A stretch of DNA of 64,000 nucleotides from Kineosporia aurantiaca JCM 3230 (lineage in GTDB: Bacteria; Actinomycetota; Actinomycetes; Actinomycetales; Kineosporiaceae): the NCBI GenBank assembly GCA_000719025.1, contig JODP01000002.1, positions 659,464 through 723,463 on the forward strand, given 5' to 3'. Shown in pieces: positions 23,699 to 33,928 of this stretch. The notes beneath the pieces are model-generated. The model ran no database searches. It saw only the letters and a list, made by a program, of their open reading frames with translations, and was not told the DNA's origin. The translations under genes were made by a program, and so were the position numbers. Every line of letters starts with the position of its first letter. Positions within the stretch are counted from its first letter, which is position 1.

Positions 23699-24958
23699 CG
23701 GTTGCGGTATGCCGCCAGCCCTTTGGACTCCTCGCTGGCCAAGAACACCGAGGGCACGTTGAAGAGAGCTTCCTCCGCGTGGATGAAGCAACCCCAAGCC
23801 GAATCGCCCCACGAGTCCGTGACCTTCAGCTCGACCGGAGCCGTGCAACCCGCCCGCCCTCCGAGCTGACACTGTTCCGGATGCGGCGAGTCAGCCTGTG
23901 CGACGGCGGCCGCGCGCATCTGCGCGGCAAGTTCCGCTGCAGCTGCGGCCCGCTCCTCGGCCTCGGCCCGCAGCTTCTGCTCCACCCGTACCGCCTCGGC
24001 CAAAGCCTCATGAGCAGCCCGGGCCCGGGCTTCGGCGGCCGCCTTCGCCAGTTCGACGTGATGCCGCTCGATCGCCAGCGCCGCGGTGCCGGTGAACACC
24101 CGGGCCAGGGCGAAGTCGCTCTCCTGCGGCACCCGCGGAACCCCGTGGTACATGGCGAAAGTGCCGAGCAACCGGCCGTCCCGGGCCACGATCGGCGTGG
24201 ACCAGCAGGCCGCCAGCCCCGCCTTCCCGGCCAGCTCGCGGAAGTCGTCCCAGAACGGGTCGGTCGCAATATCGGTGACGATGACCGGTCCCCGCCGGTG
24301 CGCGGCCGCCCCGCAGGAGCCGATGCCCTCCCCCGCCGCGATCCCGTCAATCGCCTGGTTGTAGAAGTCCGGCAGGCTGGGCGCGGCTCCGTGGCGCAGA
24401 TGGGCGCCGTCCGGATCGGCGAGCAGAACCGAGACGCGGACATCGTTCTGAGTGAGACTCTCGATGCAGCGGGCCATCCCGTCGAGCACATCACCCAGCA
24501 GGGCCTGCCGCGCGATCTGCTCCAGCAGCACCTGATGCTCCAGCATCAGCCCCTGCGCGTGCTTGACCTGTGTGGTCTCCACGCCGATCATCTGGATCCC
24601 GACCACCGCGCCCTCGCCGTCGCGCCGCGGCTCGTAGACCAGATCAAAGAACGCCTCCCGAGCCCGCGCCCCACTACCCAGCATCACCCGCGCGTCCCGG
24701 TCCTGCCCCGGCTCACCCGAGCGATAGACCTCGTCCAGCTGCGCGATGAAAGCCTGAGTCCCCCAGTTCCGGAGCGAGCTCGGCCAGCGGGAGCCCGGTC
24801 CGCGCCCGTTCCTCACCGATGGCCGCGAAGAACGCCGGATTCGCAGCCTCCACAACATGAGCCGGCCCGGCCAGCTCGGCGAACACCGCGATCGACTGCC
24901 CGAACAACGCCCGCAGGTTCTCCTCGGCGGCCGACTGCTGTCCGGATACTGCGGTCAC
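23695..24958 (-). pseudogene. PAS-GAF sensor protein, frameshifted
   Basis: Two overlapping frames together make one protein of about 420 residues. The first piece (from ATG at 24958) is the start of a PAS domain (AGPAHVVEAANPAFFAAIGEE). It continues in another frame from TQAFIAQLDEVYRSGEPG as the PAS end, then a GAF domain (SVLLADPDGAHLRHGAAPSLP, IGSCGAAAHRRGPVIVTDI, WSTPIVARDGRLLGTFAMYH), an Ala/Glu-rich coiled coil and a C-terminal domain with Cys residues. The switch falls at a run of five G (five C at 24760-24764 on the plus strand); four would restore the frame. It may be a real mutation, a phase-variable tract or a sequencing error. No kinase or output domain is present. Confidence 0.75.
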
Positions 24959-25088
24959 GGGTGGTGCCTCTCCGGCTCAGGTGTTGGGGCAGGCCTGACA
25001 AAGCGCTGGTCACAGCGTAAGTGAGGCGGTTTTTAACGCTAAGCCACGGATGGCACCCAGCAGGTCGACGAGGGCGGCGGCAAAACGA

Positions 25089-25125
25089 AACCGCAGGCCG
25101 ACCAGTGATGGTCTGACCTGCGGTT
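25089..25125 (-). terminator. Terminator after tRNA-Pro
   Basis: The minus-strand hairpin AACCGCAGG/CCTGCGGTT, with additional ACC/GGT pairing toward the loop, begins eight bases after the tRNA 3' end. It is followed by a T-rich stretch, as expected for an intrinsic terminator of the tRNA transcript. Confidence 0.75.
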
Positions 25126-25132
25126 CTTGTGG

Positions 25133-25206
25133 TCGGGCTGACAGGATTTGAACCTGCGACCCCCTGACCCCCAGTCAGGTGCGCTACCAAGCTGCGCTAC
25201 AGCCCG
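25133..25206 (-). tRNA. tRNA-Pro (GGG)
   Basis: A complete 74-base cloverleaf on the minus strand. The acceptor stem CGGGCTG pairs with CAGCCCG plus discriminator A. The D arm contains AGCTTGGTAGC, the anticodon stem is CCTGA/TCAGG with loop CTGGGGG giving anticodon GGG, and the T arm is GCAGG-TTCAAAT-CCTGT. It decodes CCC/CCU. CCA is not encoded. A hairpin terminator follows. Confidence 0.96.
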
Positions 25207-25343
25207 AACCGCCCCCGGCCTGTTGCCAGGCTCCGGAACGCTGGATCAGCTTAGCGCACTTGGAACCGGCCTTCGAACACTGGTCCGCCGACGCCGAACC
25301 CATCGGACCGGGTCCGGCGGCGGCGCACCGTTCGTAAGGCGGT

Positions 25344-25673
25344 CTACCCGGGCGACAGGCGGTCGAGCTTCACCGCGAGAGCCTCGGTTGCCCGCTGCAG
25401 GATCGCGAAGCCGGACTGCATGTCGCTCCGCAGGCCGCTTACTTCGCGCTCGAGCGAAGCCACCCTCCCGTCCAAGGACGTCACCTTGCCGTCAAGGGCG
25501 ATGAGGGCGTCCCGATGCGACAGGTGCATCTTGCTGTGCTCGTCGAGCAACGTGTTGATGGCCGAGATGTCTCGGTCCCGTTCGGCCGCAAGAAGCACTT
25601 CCCGATCCAAGCGCCCGTTCTTCTCTTCCATCTGATGCTCCAAGACAGTGACCCGTTGTTCCATGGTCGCCAC
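25344..25673 (-). CDS. Small coiled-coil hypothetical protein
   Basis: A 109-residue, almost entirely helical protein with heptad patterns (LEHQMEEKNGRLDREVLLAAERDRD, then ALIALDGKVTSLDGRVASLEREV and LRSDMQSGFAILQRATEALAVKL). It should form a coiled-coil oligomer. There is no signal peptide or catalytic motif. The start is probably GTG at 25673 with AGGTGG seven bases upstream; ATG at 25664 is an alternative. It lies between tRNA-Pro and a tRNA-like remnant, a typical setting for integrated elements. Such coiled-coil proteins with a repeated DGKVTSLDGRV-like pattern occur in phage and chromosome alike. Unknown function. Confidence 0.65.
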   Translation of the reverse strand: MATMEQRVTVLEHQMEEKNGRLDREVLLAAERDRDISAINTLLDEHSKMHLSHRDALIALDGKVTSLDGRVASLEREVSGLRSDMQSGFAILQRATEALAVKLDRLSPG

Positions 25674-25860
25674 AGTTTCCCCACCTATGAAAGAGACTAC
25701 GACCCTGCCGGGGGGACCAGCCGGTCTCGGTCGCGGTTGTACGTCTCCGGCAGCTGTTTTGGCCCAAGCAGATTCCCCGGAGAGCGGGTGTATTGGCTTC
25801 GTCGCCTCTCTACACCGTGAGATGGAACTGGCTTGCTCCACCTGGCGGGGGGCAGCTCGT

Positions 25861-25904
25861 AGGGAGGGCAGGATTCGAACCTGCGGCCTTCAGATGCGAT
25901 GGCC
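25861..25904 (-). other. tRNA 3'-half remnant (T arm and acceptor strand)
   Basis: On the minus strand the sequence has a perfect T arm, GCAGG-TTCGAAT-CCTGC, preceded by a five-base variable-loop-like AGGCC and followed by CCTCCCT, like the 3' acceptor strand of a tRNA. No matching 5' acceptor strand, D arm or paired anticodon stem is found upstream. It looks like the tRNA part left at an attachment site or a decayed tRNA gene. Confidence 0.6.
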
Positions 25905-25993
25905 CACCATGGTGCAACCCCGATAACGCGTAGCCAGCCTACTGAGCCCGGTGATCGGCACCGGACGTGTCACGGGTGAGCCGTTGCAAAACG

Positions 25994-26027
25994 GGAGCCC
26001 GGATCGGTTACAACCGATCCGGGCTCC
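25994..26027 (-). terminator. leuS terminator
   Basis: A perfect 16-base stem, GGAGCCCGGATCGGTT and its complement (25994-26009 and 26012-26027), with a minimal loop, 27 bases after the leuS stop codon. Very stable, and most likely the transcription terminator of leuS. Confidence 0.85.
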
Positions 26028-26054
26028 TGGACGTCTCTGGTCAGAGACCGTGAA

Positions 26055-28571
<2,517 letters not shown>

Positions 28572-28635
28572 ATCGCCCAACACTTGTTCGCCACGGCAGG
28601 TTGACCTACCAAGCTTAGTGGACTAGGAGCACGTC

Positions 28636-29421
28636 TCAGGCCGAACCCATGCGGCGCGCGATCGAGGCCGCCACCTGCCGCACGTAGTCCCGGGTCTCCT
28701 CGTCGAACCAGTCCTGGGTGCTCTTGACCAGGCTGACCGCCACCGCCCCGACCGCCTCCTGCCCGGCCCCGAGCACCACCGGCGCGCCGATGCAGGTCAT
28801 CCCGGCCGCGGTCTCCTCGTCGTCGATCGAATACCCGCGCTGCCGGGTGACTTCCAGCTCGGCCAGCAGATCCTCCCGCGCCGTCACCTGCCCGTCGGCG
28901 TTCGGATTGGCCAGGGTGTCAGGCAGTAAATGAATGACGCTTGCGGGCGGCAGGGTGGCGAGGATGGCCCGGCCCGACGCCGTGAACGCCGCGGGCAGGC
29001 GCATGCCCACCTCGTATTTCACCGCCAGCGGACGATTGCCGTCGATGTATGAGAGGTAGACGACGTCGGCCCCGGACCGGACCGCGAGCACGATCGTCTC
29101 CCGCGGGGCACCGATCTCCCGGAACACCTCACGGAAGGCCGTGACCAGCTCGGTCGAGTCCAGCCGGCGCCGGGCCAGCTCGACCACCTTCAGCCCGAGC
29201 GCGTACCGGCCCGACCGGCGCTTCTCGACCAGCCCGGCGGCCTCGAGGCTGGAGCACAGGTCGTGCAGGGAGCTGCGGGCGATCGGCACCCGGGTGGCGA
29301 GCTCGGCGAAGGTCAGGCCGTCCCGGGCCCCGGCCAGCGCGTCGAGCACCAGAACCGTGCGCTCAACTGCGGGGACGCGGAACCGGGCGCCGTCTCCCGA
29401 CTGGACCACGGATGACGACAT
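28636..29421 (-). CDS. IclR family transcriptional regulator
   Basis: A 261-residue regulator with the N-terminal winged helix (PAVERTVLVLDALAGARDGL, then FAELATRVPIARSSLHDLCSSLEAAGLVEK). The C-terminal IclR effector domain has LAVRSGADVVYLSYIDG, GMRLPAAFTASGRAILATLP, RGYSIDDEETAAGMTCIGAPV and VGAVAVSLV. ATG at 29421 starts the homology. The target is not evident: no catabolic operon adjoins it, and leuS downstream is an unlikely target. Its transcript may read into leuS. Confidence 0.88.
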   Translation of the reverse strand: MSSSVVQSGDGARFRVPAVERTVLVLDALAGARDGLTFAELATRVPIARSSLHDLCSSLEAAGLVEKRRSGRYALGLKVVELARRRLDSTELVTAFREVFREIGAPRETIVLAVRSGADVVYLSYIDGNRPLAVKYEVGMRLPAAFTASGRAILATLPPASVIHLLPDTLANPNADGQVTAREDLLAELEVTRQRGYSIDDEETAAGMTCIGAPVVLGAGQEAVGAVAVSLVKSTQDWFDEETRDYVRQVAASIARRMGSA

Positions 29422-29475
29422 CCCGGCAGCGTAACCGAGCACCGGCGTCCTCAATCCACCGCAATCCCGGCCGCC

Positions 29476-29709
29476 TCATTCCGGGGTGGTGACCCGCGGG
29501 GCGGCCACCCGGGAACAGGCAACCGCCCCGAAGATCTGCCAGGCGCCGGGGGCGGCCTCGTGCACCTCGATCTCGGCCACCGGGAAGCCCTGGACATTGT
29601 CCAGTCGGTAGACGACGGACGCGTGTCCCTGATCACGGGCCTGAGCCACGACCGCCCCGGAAACCACATGCGTCGTAAGTTCTCCGTGTTGCCGTCGGAC
29701 CACTCCCAC
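29476..29709 (-). CDS. Small hypothetical ORF, doubtful start
   Basis: A 77-codon frame between the IclR gene and the TetR/Clp-N gene. The sequence is protein-like (THVVSGAVVAQARDQGHASVV, then YRLDNVQGFPVAEIEVHEAAPGAWQIFGAVACSR), and the frame stays open upstream without a standard start codon into the end of the neighbouring gene. It could be a small gene with a misjudged start or a fragment. No family recognised; no clear ribosome binding site at the GTG used here. Apart from this frame the 413-base gap from 29422 to 29834 holds nothing I can identify. Confidence 0.4.
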   Translation of the reverse strand: MGVVRRQHGELTTHVVSGAVVAQARDQGHASVVYRLDNVQGFPVAEIEVHEAAPGAWQIFGAVACSRVAAPRVTTPE

Positions 29710-29834
29710 CTCGCCGGGGATCGCTTCGAGGGGAGTTGCGGCACCGATCAGGTCCGCCCCTTCTGACGTCGGTAGGGAGCCCGGGGTTCCTTGACCCGGC
29801 GATGTCGTTCGTTCGGCCGACGGAACTCGGTGCG

Positions 29835-31187
29835 TCAGGCGACCGGTGTTTCGTCCTCAGCACCCGAGACGAACTCTTCGGCCGCCCCGGCATCCACGCC
29901 CACCGTGGACAACACCCCGGCGCCGTTCTCCTCCTCCAGCAGCCCGAGCAGGACGTGCCCGGTGCTGATCTGCTCGTCGCCGAGCCGCAGGGCCACCCGG
30001 AACGTCAGCTCGAGCGCCTTTTTCGACCGGGCGTCGTAGGGGATCAGCACCGGATCGGCCTCGCCCCGGGGCGGCCGGGCGGCCGCTGCCGTGGCCCTCA
30101 CCGCCTCGACGTCGAGCCCCTGGGCCCGCAGGGCGGCGAGCGCGGTGCCCTCGGTGCCGAGCAGGCCGAGAACCAGGTGGGCGGGGACGATCTCGGCGTT
30201 GCCGGCCTGCTTGGCCTCGTTCATGGCGGCCACGACCGCGCTGCGGGCGGGCTTGGAGAACTTCTGGAAACCCTGGGCCGCGCTCGGGTCGGCCTTGGCG
30301 ACGAACCGCTTCTGGGCCGCCTGCTTGCTGACCCCCAGGCTGCGGCCGATGTCGGTCCAGGAGGCGCCGGACCGGCGGGCCTGGTCGACGAAGTGGCCGA
30401 TCAGATGGTCGGCGACCTCGCCGATGTGGTCGGCCAGCAGCACCGCGTCGGAGAGCTGGTCCAGGGCTTCGGTGTGGTTCTGGGTAATCGCCGAGATCAG
30501 GTCGTCGAGCCGGACCGGCGGTGAGATCTGCGTCATACCGTCAACCGTAGATTGACGATTCCTCAGCGTCAACCCTGCGTTGACGGGCCAGGTGGCCAGC
30601 GCTGCCTCGACCATCGTCTGGAGTTCCTCCCGGCCCACCCCGCTCGCGGCCTGAACCGCGATGCCAAAGGCCAAACTGGTGACGTAGCGGGCCAGCAACC
30701 CGGGATCGGTACTCGCAGGCAGTTCCCCTTCCTGGACGGCTCGCTCGAACCGAGCCTGCACCTCCACACAGCCATTGGTGCGCCAGGTCACCAGCAGATC
30801 CCGGGCCCCGCGTCCGGCGGCCCCCGTGGCCAAAGCCCCCTGAACACCGAGACATCCGTGCGGCCCGTCCGGGGCCGTGCTGCTCAGAACGGCGCCGGTC
30901 AGGATCGCGGCGGCGACGCCACGCGACGTCGGTTCCGCCAGAGCTTGGGTCATATAGCCACCCGGGCCCTGGCTGTAGCGATCCAGAACCTGACGGAACA
31001 GCTCCTCCTTGTTGCCGAAGGCGGCATAGAGGCTGGTGGTGGAGATCCCCATCGCGTCGGTCAGAGCAGCCAGGCCGGCGCCTTCGTAACCGTGCTCCCA
31101 GAAGACCAGTAAGGCGCGGTCGAGGGCGTCCTCGACGTCGAAGCCCCGCGGCCGGCCGACGGACCCGTTCTGCTTGCTCGTCACCAC
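29835..31187 (-). CDS. Fused TetR regulator and Clp-N/HTH protein
   Basis: A single 450-codon frame joins two proteins that are normally separate. Residues 1 to about 200 are a TetR regulator (GRPRGFDVEDALDRALLVFW, MGISTTSLYAAFGNKEELF, CLGVQGALATG). Residues about 218-450 are a regulator with SWTDIGRSLGVSKQAAQKRF (helix-turn-helix) and two Clp-N-like repeats (PAHLVLGLLGTEGTALAAL and STGHVLLGLLEEENG). The linker is encoded by DNA holding two operator-like palindromes (30540-30584), as if the TetR gene lost its stop and ran through the promoter of the second gene. An internal ATG at 30536 could still start the Clp-N part alone (233 residues), but has no clear ribosome binding site. Confidence 0.8.
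   Translation of the reverse strand: MVTSKQNGSVGRPRGFDVEDALDRALLVFWEHGYEGAGLAALTDAMGISTTSLYAAFGNKEELFRQVLDRYSQGPGGYMTQALAEPTSRGVAAAILTGAVLSSTAPDGPHGCLGVQGALATGAAGRGARDLLVTWRTNGCVEVQARFERAVQEGELPASTDPGLLARYVTSLAFGIAVQAASGVGREELQTMVEAALATWPVNAGLTLRNRQSTVDGMTQISPPVRLDDLISAITQNHTEALDQLSDAVLLADHIGEVADHLIGHFVDQARRSGASWTDIGRSLGVSKQAAQKRFVAKADPSAAQGFQKFSKPARSAVVAAMNEAKQAGNAEIVPAHLVLGLLGTEGTALAALRAQGLDVEAVRATAAAARPPRGEADPVLIPYDARSKKALELTFRVALRLGDEQISTGHVLLGLLEEENGAGVLSTVGVDAGAAEEFVSGAEDETPVA
30540..30584. promoter_or_regulatory. Two operator-like palindromes inside the TetR/Clp-N fusion
   Basis: GTCAACGCAGGGTTGAC (30568-30584, minus strand) and GTCAATCTACGGTTGAC (30540-30556) are matching inverted repeats of the form GTCAAN-N5-GTTGAC, spaced 28 bases centre to centre, ending a few bases before ATG 30536. 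They look like the native operator/promoter of the Clp-N gene, now inside an open reading frame. The binding protein may be the HTH/Clp-N protein itself. Confidence 0.6.
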
Positions 31188-31206
31188 CCCAGACTAACCC
31201 TTCTGT

Positions 31207-31251
31207 ATCGATCGCTGCGGAAGTGCTAGCGTCCATTCCGCAACGATCGAT
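31207..31251. promoter_or_regulatory. Large inverted-repeat operator upstream of the TetR fusion
   Basis: ATCGATCGCTGCGGAA (31207-31222) and TTCCGCAACGATCGAT (31236-31251) are inverted over 16 bases with one mismatch, 13 bases apart, about 20 bases upstream of the TetR start codon. A strong candidate for the binding site of the TetR half. Confidence 0.65.
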
Positions 31252-31276
31252 CTGCGAGGTGAGGAGGCCAGCGGTG

Positions 31277-31681
31277 TCAGCCGGCCAGCTGACGGCGCAG
31301 CCCGTCGGCGTCCATCAGGTACCACATCACCTTGAACCGCCCGTCCTCGACGCGGTAGAAGGCGGTTTCGGCAATCGAGACCGTCGCTCCGGTCGGGGCC
31401 AGGCCGTTCCACTCCCTCACCGGCGTTCCGGTGTCGGTCAGCCGGGCCGCCACCCGATCGCCGTCGACCACCAGGTCCTCGATCTTCCAGGACAGGTCGG
31501 GAACCGCAGCGGTGTGCCGGCGGAACTCGGTGACCATGTCGTCACGCCTGACCGGATGGCCGTTCACGATCACCTCGTCGTGGGCGAACTCGTCCATCCG
31601 GTCGAAGTCGCGCCGGTTCGCCAGATCGACGTACCGCCGGTAGAAGTCGCGCAGTTCCTCGCCCGACATCCCTGAACTCAT
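31277..31681 (-). CDS. SnoaL-like (nuclear transport factor 2 fold) protein
   Basis: A 134-residue NTF2-like protein of the SnoaL/ester cyclase-like group: FYRRYVDLANRRDFDRMDEFAHDEV, then VRRDDMVTEFRRHTAAVPDLSWKIEDLVVDGDRVA, RLTDTGTP and the ending FYRVEDGRFKVMWYLMD with DADGLRRQL. It forms a cone-shaped barrel that may bind or convert a small hydrophobic substrate. ATG at 31681 has GGAAG upstream; the alternative ATG at 31669 lacks a site. It is divergent from an XRE regulator, with which such genes are often paired, so regulation by it is likely. Confidence 0.83.
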   Translation of the reverse strand: MSSGMSGEELRDFYRRYVDLANRRDFDRMDEFAHDEVIVNGHPVRRDDMVTEFRRHTAAVPDLSWKIEDLVVDGDRVAARLTDTGTPVREWNGLAPTGATVSIAETAFYRVEDGRFKVMWYLMDADGLRRQLAG

Positions 31682-31812
31682 GGATCTTCCCGTTCTGCTG
31701 GGCTTTACGGGTCGGTTCCGGCCCGCGGACCGATCCTGTCCATCTGCCTCACGCAGCAAAAGAGCCCGGACCAGACGCGTACTGGCAGGGCGACCCAGAA
31801 GGAGTCGTAGCG

Positions 31813-32661
31813 GTGGATTCGAAAGAGCTGGCCTGCAGCCTGCGGTCCTGGCGGAGCCGGGTCTCGCCCGCCGAGGCCGGTCTGCCGGAAGGTGGAAAGC
31901 GCCGGGTGGTCGGGCTACGGCGGCAGGAGGTGGCCCAACTGTCCGGGCTGTCCGTCGAATACCTGGCCCGACTGGAGCAGGCCCGGGCCGGGCAGCCGTC
32001 GCCGTCAGTGCTGTCGTCCTTGGCCCGCGCACTGCGGCTGTCCGACCAGGAGCGGGCTCATCTCTTCCGGATCTCGGACCAGGCCGAGCCGGCGGACGGG
32101 CAGATCAAACGGGAGGTCGGACCCAGCGTTCAGCGGATCCTGGACCGCCTGACCGATACTCCCGTGATGGTCGTCGACGCGTCGTGGCAGTGCATTACGG
32201 CCAACCCGCTGGCCCATGCCCTCGGCGGCGACCCGTCAACCCTGCCGAAGCGCGCGCAGAACCTCGCCTGGGCCATCTTCACCGATGCCCCGACCCGTTA
32301 TCTGCGCACCGAAGAGGAAGAGCGCCTGGTTCGCCTGGAAGTGGTCGCCGACCTGCGCGAGGCCTGGAGCCGTTATCCGAAGGACCAGTTGCTCGGCCGG
32401 CTCATCGACGAACTTCTCGATCTCAGTGCCGATTTCGCCGAGCTGTGGGAGCAGCGCCCCGGACCCCAGCCGGGCTCGAAGAGCCGGACGTTCCGGCACC
32501 CGGAGATTGGGCCGATCACGCTGGACAGCGACTTCCTCACCGTGCGCGACAGCGACCTGCGGCTGATCGTCTTCACCGCTGCACCCGGAACCAAAGCGGT
32601 TGCCCAACTGGAACTCTTGGCGAAGGCCGCCGAGCTGGAGCAAGCGACCGCTAAACCGTGA
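31813..32661 (+). CDS. XRE family regulator with MmyB-like ligand domain
   Basis: A 282-residue regulator. The N-terminal helix-turn-helix (about residues 10-80) reads LRSWRSRVSPAEAGLPEG, then RVVGLRRQEVAQLSGLSVEYLARLEQ and PSPSVLSSLARALRLSDQERAHLF. The C-terminal PAS-like MmyB domain begins at about 105 (VQRILDRLTDTPVMVVDASWQ) and carries ITANPLAHAL, NLAWAIFTDAPTRYL, ELWEQRPG and FRHPEIGPITLDSDFLTVRDSDLRLIVFTA. GTG start. This family usually regulates a divergent oxidoreductase or SnoaL gene, fitting the gene at 31277-31681. It overlaps the convergent oxidoreductase stop by 11 bases. Confidence 0.88.
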   Translation: MDSKELACSLRSWRSRVSPAEAGLPEGGKRRVVGLRRQEVAQLSGLSVEYLARLEQARAGQPSPSVLSSLARALRLSDQERAHLFRISDQAEPADGQIKREVGPSVQRILDRLTDTPVMVVDASWQCITANPLAHALGGDPSTLPKRAQNLAWAIFTDAPTRYLRTEEEERLVRLEVVADLREAWSRYPKDQLLGRLIDELLDLSADFAELWEQRPGPQPGSKSRTFRHPEIGPITLDSDFLTVRDSDLRLIVFTAAPGTKAVAQLELLAKAAELEQATAKP

Positions 32662-33628
32662 CCACGATCTTCTTGCCGGCGTTGAGCCCCTTTTCGAGAT
32701 GGCGGTGGGCCTCGGCGACGTCCTCGATCGCGAAAGCCCGGTCGATGGCGGGCCGTAGTGCGCCGAGGCGGACCCCGGCGGCCAAGAAGGCCGCCATCCG
32801 CCTGACCACGACCGGGTCCAGGGTGTGCTCGAAGCTCTGGTACCCGATGACCGTCTCGTCCTTCGGGGCGGGGGTGGGGCGAGAGTCCAGGAAACCGGCG
32901 GCAATCAGCGTTCCACCGGGTCGGATCGCCTTGAGCAACTCCGCTTGTCCAGGGCCGGTAACCAGATCAAGGACGATGTCGGCACCGGTCCCAGCGGTGT
33001 GACGGAGGACGGCTTCGACGATGTCTTCCTGGTCCGTGGCGATGACTGCAGCGGCACCGGCAGCGAGCAGTTCGTCCTTCTTCGCGCTGTCCCGGGTGAC
33101 GGCGATGGGCACGGCGCCGATCTGGTTGGCCACCTGTAGCGCGGCCCGGCCCACCCCGCCGGAGGCGGCCGTGATCAGGACCTGGTCGCCGGGCCGCATC
33201 CCGGCCTTCTCGATGAGCGCGCCGTAGGCAGTGGAGTACGCGACCCAGATCGCTGCGGCCTCCGTGCTGCCGAGCCCAGCCGGCCGGGAAAAGACCCGGC
33301 TCGCCGGGATCGTGGTGTGCTCGGCATAACTGCCGCGCTCGTTCGCGTCCGGGACGGCCGCGATGATCACCGGATCGCCGACCTGGAACCCGGCAACCTC
33401 CGGGCCCACCGCGTCGATCACTCCGGCTCCTTCGATGCCCAGGCGGGCGGGGGCGGGCGGCACGGGGAAGGGCGCGCGGCCGGAGCGGACCATCAGGTCG
33501 AGCGGGTTGACGGCGAACGCCTCAATCCGGACCCGCACCTCCCCGGCCGCGGGCTCGACCACCGGCCGGTCGACGACGTGAAGCACTTCCGGGCCACCGA
33601 ACTCGTCGAAGATGACAACTCGGGACAT
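32651..33628 (-). CDS. NADP-dependent quinone oxidoreductase-type MDR protein
   Basis: A 325-residue zinc-independent medium-chain dehydrogenase/reductase. Seen are VFDEFGGPEVLHVVDRPV near the start, NPLDLMVRSGRAP, PARLGIEGAGVIDAVG, the nucleotide motif AASGGVGRAALQVANQIGA, and the C-terminal AIEDVAEAHRHLEKGLNAGKKIVV. The zinc-binding Cys/His of alcohol dehydrogenases are absent. ATG at 33628 has GGAG upstream. It was probably regulated by the HxlR gene whose fragment lies divergently at 33713; such pairs respond to quinones or electrophiles. Confidence 0.9.
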   Translation of the reverse strand: MSRVVIFDEFGGPEVLHVVDRPVVEPAAGEVRVRIEAFAVNPLDLMVRSGRAPFPVPPAPARLGIEGAGVIDAVGPEVAGFQVGDPVIIAAVPDANERGSYAEHTTIPASRVFSRPAGLGSTEAAAIWVAYSTAYGALIEKAGMRPGDQVLITAASGGVGRAALQVANQIGAVPIAVTRDSAKKDELLAAGAAAVIATDQEDIVEAVLRHTAGTGADIVLDLVTGPGQAELLKAIRPGGTLIAAGFLDSRPTPAPKDETVIGYQSFEHTLDPVVVRRMAAFLAAGVRLGALRPAIDRAFAIEDVAEAHRHLEKGLNAGKKIVVTV

Positions 33629-33712
33629 GATGACTCCTCCGTAGGGGTTGCTGTTCTCGTCTCCCGGAAGACGCTACGGAGCCTTGCGTTACCTCCTGGT
33701 ACCTTCCAAAGC

Positions 33713-33846
33713 ATGCACACCGCGAACGGGCCGGCCTTCCTCGCCGACTGCCCCACGCGCCTGACCGTCGAGATCCTTTCCGACAAATGGATTTCCAGGA
33801 GGCGCAGGAGGCCGCCGCGGCCGCCCCGGCCCGCGTGGCGAGCTGA
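33713..33846 (+). pseudogene. HxlR family regulator fragment
   Basis: The first 26 codons read MHTANGPAFLADCPTRL and then TVEILSDKW, the normal N-terminus of HxlR winged-helix regulators (CPxR..l.ll.dKW). After this the frame becomes Arg/Pro-rich and does not match. A different frame gives QEAQEAAAAAPARVAS and a stop at 33844-33846, resembling a lost protein tail. The helix-turn-helix itself is gone. Divergent from the oxidoreductase at 33628, the usual place for its regulator, so the oxidoreductase may now be unregulated. Confidence 0.7.
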
Positions 33847-33866
33847 TCAGTCCGAAAAGCCAACCA

Positions 33867-33920
33867 CACCAATGAAGGACGCCCGACAACCGTACGGCTG
33901 TCGGGCGTCCTTCATTGGTG
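33867..33920. terminator. der terminator (long hairpin)
   Basis: A 22-base perfect stem: the 5' arm at 33867-33888 (CACCAATGAAGGACGCCCG and on) pairs with 33899-33920. The loop contains a further CCG/CGG pair. It lies eight bases after the der stop codon and probably ends the long minus-strand housekeeping transcription unit. Confidence 0.88.
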
Positions 33921-33928
33921 GTACCGAT

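Noticed and set aside
25648..25926. A 92-codon plus-strand ORF ending near the tRNA-like remnant
   Set aside because: Its C-terminus is the antisense translation of a tRNA T arm, a well-known spurious ORF type, and it is antisense to the coiled-coil gene start.
28572..28635. T-box leader upstream of leuS
   Set aside because: Only about 60 bases separate it from the upstream gene and no T-box sequence or antiterminator is seen.
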